From Dyella psychrodurans (GTDB lineage: Bacteria; Pseudomonadota; Gammaproteobacteria; Xanthomonadales; Rhodanobacteraceae), in the NCBI RefSeq assembly GCF_003363265.1, contig NZ_QRBF01000013.1, forward strand, positions 1 through 44,970: DNA of 44,970 bases, given 5' to 3'. The position numbers and the translations under genes were made by a program. The notes under the pieces were generated by a model. It made no database searches, was not told where the DNA came from, and was given only the letters and a program-made list of their open reading frames with translations. Each line of letters starts with the position of its first letter. Positions within the stretch are counted from its first letter, which is position 1. Below are positions 34,855 to 42,567 of the stretch, piece by piece.

Positions 34855-35193
34855 ATGCAACGTTACAAATCTATATCGCTTGCGCTTTTCCTTTTCTTGG
34901 CCGGCTGCGCATCGTTAGGCACAAAAGTTGAAACCTATAGCGGTGAGTATTTTTACAACTTTGAATATGCGTACCTAACTCCGGACGGCTTAAATGAACA
35001 ATGGTGTTTGAAAGGAGATATGTCGCGAGCCGAACTGCACTCCAATGACGGAAAAGGCGTTAAAGGCACATCGTATATCACCGTCCAGGGCACCTTGGGA
35101 CCTCAAGGCAACTACGGCAATTTAGGTGTTTGCAAAAGAATCTTGACGGTCACGAAATTGGTGAAGGTCACTAACATGCGAGGTGGCTCGTAG
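34855..35193 (+). CDS. Small lipoprotein, candidate immunity protein for the mini-RHS
   Basis: The 112-residue product has a type II signal peptide with lipobox LAGC (lipidated C18) and a mature part of about 95 residues with two further cysteines (QWCLKG, GVCKRI) that could form a disulfide. No family recognised. It lies 39 bp after the mini-RHS gene on the same strand, shares its AT-rich composition and has GGAGTTGGAAG upstream. A membrane-anchored periplasmic protein next to a secreted toxin is the expected form of an immunity protein, but this is inference from position and localisation. Confidence 0.65.
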   Translation: MQRYKSISLALFLFLAGCASLGTKVETYSGEYFYNFEYAYLTPDGLNEQWCLKGDMSRAELHSNDGKGVKGTSYITVQGTLGPQGNYGNLGVCKRILTVTKLVKVTNMRGGS

Positions 35194-35307
35194 CCCAAAA
35201 CGGGGCCACCATTTCGCCGCCCAGGTCAATAGGCAAATAGACACCCGTCTCCGATCATGCCGGAGAGAGGTGTATCCCTTATAGCGCCGACCGGCGGCCG
35301 TTGTGTT

Positions 35308-35328
35308 GCGGGAAAAAGGGGGCGGAGT
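35308..35328. repeat. GCGGGAAAAAGGGG..GGAGT element, copy D
   Basis: The sequence differs from copy C (29183-29203) at two adjacent positions (GC for AT). Here the right arm of the hairpin is not conserved, so it is a partial element. It lies in the 220-bp gap after the candidate immunity gene. Confidence 0.55.
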
Positions 35329-35413
35329 GAACGCATCCCGATTCCACGGACAGTTTAATTAGAGCCTGCGGTAAAAATGCCTTTTAATGGGCAACGTGAC
35401 GAACTCCTTTTGG

Positions 35414-35686
35414 TCATTGCCACAACCGGCTGTGCGTGTCGGTCCAGTTCTCCTTGCTTAGCCGATCCAGCGCGTCGCCGATCTGCGCGCTGATCTCCTG
35501 GAAGTAGTAATAGAGATCCGCACGGCTGATCTTCAGCACGACATTGCCGTTGGCGGCGTCGTCTTCGCTGTACGCGATGTGTGCCATCAGCGTCAGCATG
35601 GTCTGGATGTTTCTCAGGTCTTCGTAAGCTTCTTCGGACAAGAGATAGAGCTGCGGTCCCGTTGGGTCGCTGTGCATGTCTTTCAT
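35414..35686 (-). CDS. Small protein resembling the XAC0095 family
   Basis: The 90-residue product has the pattern LYLLSEEAYEDLRNIQTMLTLMAHI followed by a second helix (YYYFQEISAQIGDALDRLSK). This resembles XAC0095-like small proteins of Xanthomonadales (unknown function), from memory of the family and not verified. ATG 35686 has GGAGAA upstream; a start 15 bases earlier (35701) is in frame but lacks a site. It is preceded on its strand by an 11-bp perfect hairpin (35709-35735) and a small open frame. Confidence 0.5.
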   Translation of the reverse strand: MKDMHSDPTGPQLYLLSEEAYEDLRNIQTMLTLMAHIAYSEDDAANGNVVLKISRADLYYYFQEISAQIGDALDRLSKENWTDTHSRLWQ

Positions 35687-35708
35687 GATCGTTCTCCACA
35701 CGCTTAGG

Positions 35709-35735
35709 TCACGCCGCGTATTGCACGCGGCGTGA
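35709..35735. repeat. Perfect 11-bp hairpin in the leader of the XAC0095-like gene
   Basis: TCACGCCGCGT (35709-35719) and ACGCGGCGTGA (35725-35735) pair perfectly around ATTGC. It lies 23 bp upstream of the minus-strand gene start and could act in its leader RNA. Confidence 0.65.
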
Positions 35736-35770
35736 AGGGCTACAGAAAAATCCTGCTCGTTTTGTCGGAA

Positions 35771-35905
35771 TCAGCTGCTTCCGTTTTGGCGAATGCCCAC
35801 TGTGGCTCGACGTCGCGCCGTCAGCGCGGCGGTGAAGTAGAAGAAATGCACCGTGGCGGGGGCACGAGGGCGTGCGGGTGCCGTATGATCGAACGTAACC
35901 ATCAT
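35771..35905 (-). CDS. Candidate 44-residue small protein
   Basis: On the minus strand an open frame of 44 codons starts with two ATGs (35905 and 35902) and has AGGAG three bases upstream. The product begins MMVTFDHTAPARPRAP and includes HFFYFTAALTARRR. No family recognised. It is the only gene-like object between the XAC0095-like gene and the structured region to the right, and it points the same way as that gene. Coding status rests on the ribosome-binding site and position only. Confidence 0.35.
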   Translation of the reverse strand: MMVTFDHTAPARPRAPATVHFFYFTAALTARRRATVGIRQNGSS

Positions 35906-35932
35906 TGACTCCTGAGAAGTTGAGGGTGGCCA

Positions 35933-36108
35933 GCGGATCGTCTGAGGTCTGAACTCGGGCGATCCGCGCTACTTCACATCATGTCGGGCGTGCCGTTGTC
36001 ATCGAAGGGATGGGCACGCCCGACTAACGCACCATCGCATGAAGTGCGTTTTGCCATCTGTCGGGGTGGAGTGATTCGGTGCGTTGGTAAATGCCTACGC
36101 GGCAGATG
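35933..36108. other. Structured intergenic stretch with four successive inverted repeats
   Basis: Four stem-loops follow each other: GCGGATCG (35933-35940)/CGATCCGC (35960-35967); GTCGGGCGTGCC (35983-35994)/GGCACGCCCGAC (36013-36024), a perfect 12-bp stem; AACGCAC (36026-36032)/GTGCGTT (36044-36050) followed by TTTT; and CATCTGTCG (36055-36063)/CGGCAGATG (36100-36108) with one wobble pair. Such density is unusual for plain intergenic DNA and suggests a structured RNA or a decayed repeat element. No known RNA family was recognised. Confidence 0.45.
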
Positions 36109-36137
36109 CGAAAGCGCTTGGCGGCGGATTGGAAATG

Positions 36138-36290
36138 TCGTCGCTAGCGCACGAAACGCCGGGATGAAGAAGGGTGCGATAGGCGGCCGATCTTTCCGTC
36201 AGGTCAATACGTAGTTTTTGGAGCGTGCTGCATCATCGCCCAATATTTCCACCAGCGGCGCCTCGATGCCTTCTAATTGCCCTACATCGA
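36138..36290. repeat. Left copy of direct repeat (bestrophin 3' end)
   Basis: This stretch matches 38447-38610 at most positions, including CGATCTTTCCGTCAGGTCAA and GTAGTTTTTGG. The right copy contains the 3' end and downstream flank of the intact bestrophin gene. The two copies bracket the membrane-protein cassette in direct orientation. Confidence 0.8.
36199..36290 (-). pseudogene. Remnant of a bestrophin gene 3' end
   Basis: The minus strand encodes EGIEAPLVEILGDD.ARSKNYVLT and a stop, corresponding to the C-terminus EGIETSLREILGE...PRPKNYLLT of the intact bestrophin-like protein at 38506-39417, with a 12-base deletion. Upstream of about 36290 the similarity stops. It is a 3' fragment left by a duplication or insertion event. 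Confidence 0.8.
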
Positions 36291-36575
36291 GAGTTAAATT
36301 TTTTAAAAAAGACCACGGCGACGCCGGAGCTTTTTTTGTTAATGAAATCAGTTGAATGGGGTGGTGATTATCTGCGGAGCTGGTGGTGCACAAGCCTGCG
36401 GCGCCATGAGTGCGGATTCACTACCGCACGTCATTCATAGTCTCGATACGGTCATTATTCGAATTTCTATGTAAGGGTTATGCCGCGCCAACACGGAGGA
36501 TTGGCTTGGGGTTTGAAAGTCTGATGACACCTCACCTTCTGTAACCCATAGTGGTTATTTTCCTGAAGGCATTGG
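36291..36575. other. AT-rich intergenic stretch, left end of cassette
   Basis: This region is AT-rich and has no gene. An A-run/T-run hairpin-like segment (AAAAAAG at 36305-36311, CTTTTTTT at 36330-36337, GC-rich between) may be a terminator. The remainder must contain the promoter of the membrane protein gene at 36576, but no clear -35/-10 was identified. Confidence 0.35.
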
Positions 36576-38417
36576 ATGCTATTGGAATTTGGATACGGAT
36601 TTTTCTTCGCCGCCGCCGTTCCGATGTTGATTGGTTTTCCTATCGCATCGTTGTTGGGATTGGGGAACGGTATGCGAGCTGTCGGGTACGCTGCCGCTCT
36701 GGGCCTATCGGTTTGCCTTATCGTATGCAGGGCACTTCAAATGATGTGGCCAGTCAGCGTCACGGCATGGCCCCTGTTTTTTTTAATCGCTATTGGCACG
36801 GTTTTTCTTTGGAAATATCGACGCGCTCGCAATGATTGGCGCGCTCTGAAAGAGCGGCAACGTCCCTTTGTTTGCGTATTGGCGTGCGCCGCGTTTCTTG
36901 TTGGCGTTCTATTGAGTGCGCCGGTTTTGATGGGTCACGCGGTCGTCTTTGAAGGTACGCGAAACGCCGACAGTTTCACATTCGTTTCCAGCGCGCGTTA
37001 CATGCTTGATCATGCGTTTCATGGTGCCGCTGATTTATCGCCTGCACATCCCATTTATGCGATAAGCCGCGCCTATTTTGGCGGCCAGGCCATTCAGCCG
37101 CGTCCCGCCGCGGAAGGTTATTTGGCGTGGCTTAGCGCAGTGCGAAACGTTGATCCTATGTACCTATACAACCCTACACAGGCCGCTGGCGTGGTCGTGT
37201 CCGCGCTATCGGTTCTCGCCTTCTTGCCCGAAGATTTTTATGCGAAGTCCTGGCGGATTCGCATAGTCATCTGCATATTTCTTTTTGCTAGCCCGACACT
37301 TCTATATGTCGCATTTAATTCAAATTTCGCAACAGCGATGAACCTCGCAGCGGCCACTGCCTACGTGGCTCTAGCACTCGCGCCTCGCTCCCGTGGTCGG
37401 TTTGTTGCGTCAGTGTTGTGTCTCGGCTCAATACTCTCCGGCTATCCTGAAGTGCTTGCATTTATGCTCACGACAAGGGGCATGGCGGTCATCGGTGTCT
37501 CGATCCGTAAATATTCCTTGCGGCTGCTTTGGGTCGAGGCATGGTGGTTGGCCGCCGAGCTGGCTGTAGCCTGCGCATTACTACCATGGGGGGCGTGGGG
37601 TACCCTTGTCGTGTATCGCACGACGCTTGAATTCAGTCACGCCGGCGCAACCGACGCCGTTGGAGATATGTACGCCGGGCTGCCGTTGTTTGGCGCTACT
37701 TTGGTTATTGCCATCATTTCATGGCATGCGATCAGGCATGCAGACGGCCTGGGCCGTGTCCGAACTGCGATGGTCGCTATTTTGGTCACATTTGCGGTCG
37801 CGCAAAGCCTCATGGTCATCCGTGGCTATAGTTACGGCGGATTCAAAGTCGCGGAATATTTCACGACACTGCTCGGCGCCGTGATTTTGCTTTCGGTGAC
37901 GGCGCAACAGCAGCAGGGTAGGTCGTTCAGCGATAAGGCTATGCGAATCGCTCCAATGGTTACGGCGTGCTTTGCAGCGATAGCGCTGTGGAAATCGGCA
38001 CATGTCATTCGGCATGCTTACATTATGGCTGATGGCAGACGAGTAACGGCGGATCTAGTCCGCGCGGGGCAAGCCTTAAATAGCCTCGGTGCCGACGCAC
38101 CTATTGCCCTCGGCTATACACCAGAACCGTTCTATTTTGGCATGTGGGTTCCCTATGTCACTAACGCGGTTATTGCATACGACTTGCAAAATGATGCGGC
38201 TGCGGCGGGCTACATGTCGCCCTATTTGATGATGCATCAAAGCGAAAGCGCTGCACTATTTGAAGCGGCGCGATATACGCTGTCGATTAGCGATGACGAA
38301 GTGATGAAGCCCAGCGCCTGCGATACTATGAATTATGGTTCGGTACACGTCTCGCTACGTCGGTCACCATCAGAGAAGAGGCAGGACGTACTTCGAAACG
38401 GTAATAACCATCTATGA
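36576..38417 (+). CDS. Large polytopic membrane protein of unknown function
   Basis: The 613-residue product has about 12 predicted membrane helices and a soluble C-terminal part. An acidic loop after the third helix (GTRNADSFTFVSSARYMLDH) and AHPIYAISRAYFGGQAIQPR suggest a GT-C-like membrane enzyme, similar in plan but not in sequence to the protein at 27151-29169. No family recognised. AAGG lies six bases before ATG 36576. The gene is the only cargo between two direct repeats of the bestrophin 3' end and is more AT-rich than the neighbouring bestrophin gene. Confidence 0.55.
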   Translation: MLLEFGYGFFFAAAVPMLIGFPIASLLGLGNGMRAVGYAAALGLSVCLIVCRALQMMWPVSVTAWPLFFLIAIGTVFLWKYRRARNDWRALKERQRPFVCVLACAAFLVGVLLSAPVLMGHAVVFEGTRNADSFTFVSSARYMLDHAFHGAADLSPAHPIYAISRAYFGGQAIQPRPAAEGYLAWLSAVRNVDPMYLYNPTQAAGVVVSALSVLAFLPEDFYAKSWRIRIVICIFLFASPTLLYVAFNSNFATAMNLAAATAYVALALAPRSRGRFVASVLCLGSILSGYPEVLAFMLTTRGMAVIGVSIRKYSLRLLWVEAWWLAAELAVACALLPWGAWGTLVVYRTTLEFSHAGATDAVGDMYAGLPLFGATLVIAIISWHAIRHADGLGRVRTAMVAILVTFAVAQSLMVIRGYSYGGFKVAEYFTTLLGAVILLSVTAQQQQGRSFSDKAMRIAPMVTACFAAIALWKSAHVIRHAYIMADGRRVTADLVRAGQALNSLGADAPIALGYTPEPFYFGMWVPYVTNAVIAYDLQNDAAAAGYMSPYLMMHQSESAALFEAARYTLSISDDEVMKPSACDTMNYGSVHVSLRRSPSEKRQDVLRNGNNHL

Positions 38418-38446
38418 AGACTGCCCGACTTGTTTTCTCGAGTGGC

Positions 38447-38610
38447 CGTCGCTTTGCACGAGATTTCGAGATGAGGAAGGGCGCGATAGGAGGGCGATCT
38501 TTCCGTCAGGTCAATAGGTAGTTTTTGGGGCGTGGCGCATCCGGAAGGTCACGTTCGCCCAATATTTCCCGCAGCGACGTCTCGATACCCTCGGACATGG
38601 CATCGAGCGG
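38447..38610. repeat. Right copy of direct repeat (intact bestrophin 3' end)
   Basis: This is the counterpart of 36138-36290. The shared core CAGGTCAATA contains the bestrophin stop codon (complement TCA at 38506-38508). The two copies are about 2.3 kb apart. Confidence 0.8.
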
Positions 38611-39417
38611 CAGATCGTTGGGCGCGGTGCCGAAGGGCTGCTCGATTTCTGAACTGAGTGCTTCGAGAGCGAAGAACGTGTACGCGATAAAGGTGACCAC
38701 GAGCGGCGTCATCGTGCCGATGGAATCCACCAGGCCGAAGGGAAGCAGAAGACAGTACAGATAGACCGTGCGGTGAATGATCACGCCGTAGGTGAATGGT
38801 ATGGGCGTGTTGGCGATGCGTTCGCAACCGCCAAGCGCATCGCTCAGATGCCCCATATGAACTTGCATCGCCTGCGCCAGCGGTGCGGCAAGCCGGCCTT
38901 CCATTCGCCGGTCGCGAAGCCACTCGTCGGCCATCAGCAAAATGGTGGAGGCTTTGTAGCGCGCGCCGTTCAAGCGAGCAAGATCGTCCTCGGAAAGCCA
39001 GCGTGCCAGATCCGTCGTCGAATCCGTGCCGCGTAGCTGATGGCGCAAGGCATGCACAAAGGCGATAAGCCGATGAACGAACACGGTGCTGCCCGAACCC
39101 GAGTCGATCAAGGTCAGCGACTGCCGCGCCAGCGAGCGCGTGTCGTTCAACACCTCGCCCCACAGCACGCGCGCCTCCCAGTAACGGGCATAGCTGGTGT
39201 TATTGCGAAAACCCAGAAAGATCGCCAGGGTCAGGCCGATCAGCGAGAACGGCACAAACGTCAAAGACACCTTCCAGACATAGACGTGGCCATGCAGAAG
39301 CGTAACCACCACGCTAAACGCCAGCGTCAACAGCAACTGCGGCAGGATGGCCGGCAGGACCGAGCCCCGAACGACAAGCAAAAGACGAAACCAGTTGGGG
39401 CGGGGGCGAACGATCAT
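38506..39417 (-). CDS. Bestrophin-like (UPF0187) membrane protein
   Basis: Bestrophin homologues form pentameric ion channels; bacterial members are cation- or anion-conducting and their physiological role is mostly unknown. From ATG 39417 the product is 303 residues with the family N-terminus RPNWFRLLLVVRGSVLP, the FLGFRNNTSYARYWEARVLWG motif and PLVVTFIAYTFFALEALSSEIEQPFG-type segment (quoted in part: ALEALSSEIEQPFGTAPNDL). The ATG at 39417 is chosen because family similarity starts there; the frame is open 30 codons further. Its 3' end is duplicated at 36199-36290. Confidence 0.88.
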   Translation of the reverse strand: MIVRPRPNWFRLLLVVRGSVLPAILPQLLLTLAFSVVVTLLHGHVYVWKVSLTFVPFSLIGLTLAIFLGFRNNTSYARYWEARVLWGEVLNDTRSLARQSLTLIDSGSGSTVFVHRLIAFVHALRHQLRGTDSTTDLARWLSEDDLARLNGARYKASTILLMADEWLRDRRMEGRLAAPLAQAMQVHMGHLSDALGGCERIANTPIPFTYGVIIHRTVYLYCLLLPFGLVDSIGTMTPLVVTFIAYTFFALEALSSEIEQPFGTAPNDLPLDAMSEGIETSLREILGERDLPDAPRPKNYLLT

Positions 39418-39541
39418 GACGGCTCTGTGGACGAGGGGGTGCCAGGTGGAAATTACACCACAGCCCCCTCGTCGAGCGACAAAACCCATCCGAGGTGCAA
39501 TACTCAAGCACTAGCAGTACGTACGCATGATCGGAGGAGTC

Positions 39542-40348
39542 ATGTTTGGAGTGTTTCGCAAGGGAGCGCTGCTGGACGCCGAATTGGCAGGCTGGCAATT
39601 CGACTGCTTTGAATGGTTGTTGCGGCACGGCGGGGGCGTTGAGGCGTTTCGTCAGCGTCGACTGATCCTGCCGACGCCGCAGTTCTTTCCACACGATGGT
39701 TCGCGTGGACACGCTTTCGCCGAAATGATCTTCCATCAGGTGAAGGCGCATGCGGACATGGCGGACTGGCCATGTAAGCTCGAATCCCAGGAAAACGACC
39801 CCGACACCATGGTGTCGCCACAGGCTTTTGTGCAGGGCGCACCGAATTCGCCAGGAGGCACGTTCCGTGCGCTGAAAGAGGGTGGTGCGCTAATCACATA
39901 TAACCCAAGCAAGTTACGCGACCCCATGTCGCTGGTGGCCACCTTCGCGCACGAGCTCGCACATTACCGCATGGCGACGTTCCCCGAGCAGCCACCCGGT
40001 GGTCAGGAAGTTCGGGAGCCCGCGACCGATCTCGCTGCGGTGTTCATGGGATTCGGCATCTTCCTTGCCAACTCACGTTTCAACTTCTCTCACTTCGACG
40101 ACGGAAGAACCGCAGGCTGGCGCTGGCAGCAGCAAGGTTATCTGTCGGACGTCGAAGTGTTGCACATGCACGCCATCTTCTCGGTGATGCTTGGTATCGA
40201 CCAGCGAGAAACCTTGCCTCATTTGAAGTCAGCCCTGCGGGGCATTTTCAAACGCGTACATAAGGATGTCATGCGCAATGAGGAGGTCCTGAAGCGATTG
40301 AACAACGTCACTGCTGCAACCATTGGCGACATTAAACGGACGGCCTAA
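39542..40348 (+). CDS. Predicted zinc metallopeptidase-like protein (HELAH)
   Basis: The 268-residue product has no signal peptide. The centre contains AHELAHYRMA (H137, E138, H141) followed about 20 residues later by EPATDLAAVFMGFG, where the Glu and Asp are candidate third ligands, a gluzincin-like layout. The N-terminal 60 residues contain LPTPQFFPHD and the C-terminus is helical and basic. No named family recognised. GGAGG lies four bases before ATG 39542, preferred over ATG 39527. It is divergent from the bestrophin gene with about 125 bp between starts. Proteolytic activity is inferred from the motif only. Confidence 0.6.
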   Translation: MFGVFRKGALLDAELAGWQFDCFEWLLRHGGGVEAFRQRRLILPTPQFFPHDGSRGHAFAEMIFHQVKAHADMADWPCKLESQENDPDTMVSPQAFVQGAPNSPGGTFRALKEGGALITYNPSKLRDPMSLVATFAHELAHYRMATFPEQPPGGQEVREPATDLAAVFMGFGIFLANSRFNFSHFDDGRTAGWRWQQQGYLSDVEVLHMHAIFSVMLGIDQRETLPHLKSALRGIFKRVHKDVMRNEEVLKRLNNVTAATIGDIKRTA

Positions 40349-40911
40349 AAGGGCTGAGTGCGCAATGGTAACGGCGATGACGTACGTGCTTATGCAAACT
40401 TTCAAAATTCGTTCGATCAACAGTGCGATGTCTTTCGTGGACTGAGTTCGGATCAGCGACGATATGATTTGCTTAAAAGTGTAAAGTGCTCCGCGATTTC
40501 CGACGGAAAAAGACGCTTTTATTGGACGACGACTGGTCAGTCTTTGATATTGCCGGAAACCGCACCAGAGCAAACCAATGGGTAAATAAAGGAGCAGCCC
40601 CTTTATTGCCGCCGGCTCAATAGCCATGCTCGTTGGCCGAATCGCCGGCCATGCGAAGCTCTTCGTTCGCTTCGACAAGCAGCTCCTTGCGCGGGCTGCA
40701 TGTCCACCGAACATCGCAATCTGGCGAGCGTGGGGCGCGGAAAAAGCGGGGGCAGGCTCGCCTGTTTGTTGTTGCTCTGCCTGAAGGCGGGCTTGCCTCT
40801 TCCCGCTGTGTGATTCGCAGCCCCAACCTTGATACGCTAGGCCTGCTGATGGGGCATCTGCGTTGCCTGTATTGCCAGTATCCGGGTCATTCAGTCATCA
40901 GGGGGACAAAC
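40349..40911. other. 563-bp intergenic region without a convincing gene
   Basis: Short open frames exist on both strands but lack ribosome-binding sites and recognisable products. A stem AATAAAGG (40585-40592)/CCTTTATT (40600-40607) resembles a weak terminator. The right part must hold the promoter of the Sel1 gene. The left part is AT-rich, and the plus-strand reading near 40430-40580 has a protein-like run (RRFYWTTTGQSLILPE), possibly gene debris. Confidence 0.35.
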
Positions 40912-42516
40912 ATGAAAGCAAGGAATGCATGCCTGTACGGCGTGCTGTGGATGGCGTGTGGAGTCGCGGTGGCCGCGGATCTCAGTCAGGGCGTCATGGC
41001 CGCGAAAGAAGGCGATTACGCCAAGGCGGTGGCGGAATTCACGCCGCTCGCGGAACACGGAAACAAGTTCGCGCAATTCGATCTCGGCTTGATGTACGCG
41101 GAGGGGCACGGCGTCGTGAAGGACGATGCGCAGGCGGCGCATTGGTTTGGCCTCTCCGCGGCGCAAGGGGATGTGCAAGCGCAGTTCAGGCTGGCGATCA
41201 TGTACGCGCACGGTCAGGGCGTACCGCAGGACGATGCTCAGGCCGCCGCGTGGTATGGCAAGGCGGCGGCCCAGGGCGATGCGCTGTCGCAAAACAACCT
41301 TGGCTTGATGTATCTGGATGGCCGGGGTGTCGCCAAGGACTATAACCAGGCACTCAGCCTGTTCGGCAACGCAGCGGAGAAAGGCGATCATTCGGCCCAA
41401 TTCAACCTTGGCCGAATATACGAAAAGGGCCTGGGTGTGCCGCAGGATTACGGTCAGGCGCTGCGCTGGTATAACGAGGCGGCCCAGAAAGGCGATGCCA
41501 AGGCACAGAACAGTCTCGGTAACATGTACACGCGCGGCGAAGGCGTGCCGCAAGATCCGCAGAAGGCGCTTGCGTTCTACCAGGAGGCCGCTGCTCAAGG
41601 CGAGTCGTCGGGCCAATACAACCTCGGCCATGCGTATGAGAAGGGCATAGGCGTAACGCGGAATTACGCACAGGCGGCCGCGCTCTATCACCAGGCAGCC
41701 GAGCAGGGGTATGCGCCCGCGCAAAACGGCATGGGGATTTTGTATCTGGCAGGTCACGGCCTGCCACAGGATTTTGGCGAGGCGATGCAGTGGTATCGCA
41801 AGGCTGCCGAACAGGGGCTCGCCCAGGGGGAATCCAATCTGGGCGAAATGTACGTCATGGGTTATGGCGGTTCGCCGGATTATGGCCAGGCGCTTTTGTG
41901 GTTGCAGAAAGCGGCGGCACAGAATGATCCGGGTGCGGAGGCCAATCTCGGCTTGATGTACAAGAAGGGCCAAGGCGTGTCGCAGAGTTACAACGATGCC
42001 TTTACATGGTTCACGAAAAGCGCAGCGCAAGGCGATGCCTACGGAGAGGCCAATCTCGGCGTCATGTACCTGAAAGGCGAAGGCAGGCCTGTGGATTATG
42101 CGCAAGCGGTCGCATGGTTTCGCAAGGCGGCCGATCAAGGCAACACTTACGCAGAAACCAGCCTCGGCATGATGTACACCAAAGGCCTGGGCGTGCCGCG
42201 GGATTACGCTCAAGCCATCGTGTTGCTCCGTGCGGGTGCCGAGCAGGACGAACCCGCCGCCGAATACGGTCTGGGCTTGATGTATGCGAACGGTTGGGGC
42301 GTTGGAAAGGACATCGTTGCCGCCTATGCGCTATGCATGCATTCGCTCAATGAAATAAGCCCGTCCGGCCCGATGAGTCCGGCCATTACGGAGTCGCGCA
42401 GCAAATTCATGAGTCAGCTGGCGCGCCAACTGTCGCATGTACAGATGGGCGACGCGCAGATGCTGGTGCAGGATATGCAACGCCAAGGTGTGACGGAGGC
42501 GTTGCAGGCTCGCTGA
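40912..42516 (+). CDS. Secreted Sel1-repeat protein
   Basis: The 534-residue product has a signal peptide (YGVLWMACGVAVAA|D) followed by about 13 Sel1-like repeats of 36 residues, each with the pattern AQ.NLG.MY..G.GV..DY.QA..W..KAA.QG. Sel1 repeats are alpha-alpha solenoids used for protein-protein contact. A helical C-terminal region without repeats (about 480-534) ends the protein. ATG 40912 is chosen because GGGGGA precedes it and the signal peptide starts there. The repeats lie in the periplasm or outside; a partner cannot be named. Confidence 0.88.
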   Translation: MKARNACLYGVLWMACGVAVAADLSQGVMAAKEGDYAKAVAEFTPLAEHGNKFAQFDLGLMYAEGHGVVKDDAQAAHWFGLSAAQGDVQAQFRLAIMYAHGQGVPQDDAQAAAWYGKAAAQGDALSQNNLGLMYLDGRGVAKDYNQALSLFGNAAEKGDHSAQFNLGRIYEKGLGVPQDYGQALRWYNEAAQKGDAKAQNSLGNMYTRGEGVPQDPQKALAFYQEAAAQGESSGQYNLGHAYEKGIGVTRNYAQAAALYHQAAEQGYAPAQNGMGILYLAGHGLPQDFGEAMQWYRKAAEQGLAQGESNLGEMYVMGYGGSPDYGQALLWLQKAAAQNDPGAEANLGLMYKKGQGVSQSYNDAFTWFTKSAAQGDAYGEANLGVMYLKGEGRPVDYAQAVAWFRKAADQGNTYAETSLGMMYTKGLGVPRDYAQAIVLLRAGAEQDEPAAEYGLGLMYANGWGVGKDIVAAYALCMHSLNEISPSGPMSPAITESRSKFMSQLARQLSHVQMGDAQMLVQDMQRQGVTEALQAR

Positions 42517-42567
42517 CGTAACGCGAGTAGCAGCAAACCGTCGCAGAGACACAAAAGGAGAAGTGCC

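Noticed and set aside
35221-35345. Complete insertion sequence between the lipoprotein and the XAC0095-like gene
   Set aside because: No transposase frame, no paired terminal repeats and no target duplication were seen; only a partial repeat element is present.
36199-36393. A separate small gene on the minus strand at the left repeat
   Set aside because: Only its last 24 or so codons resemble anything, and they match the C-terminus of the bestrophin protein; it is a fragment, with random sequence upstream.
40229-40714. 161-codon minus-strand open frame
   Set aside because: It overlaps the end of the metallopeptidase-like gene, lacks a ribosome-binding site and its product has no coherent features.
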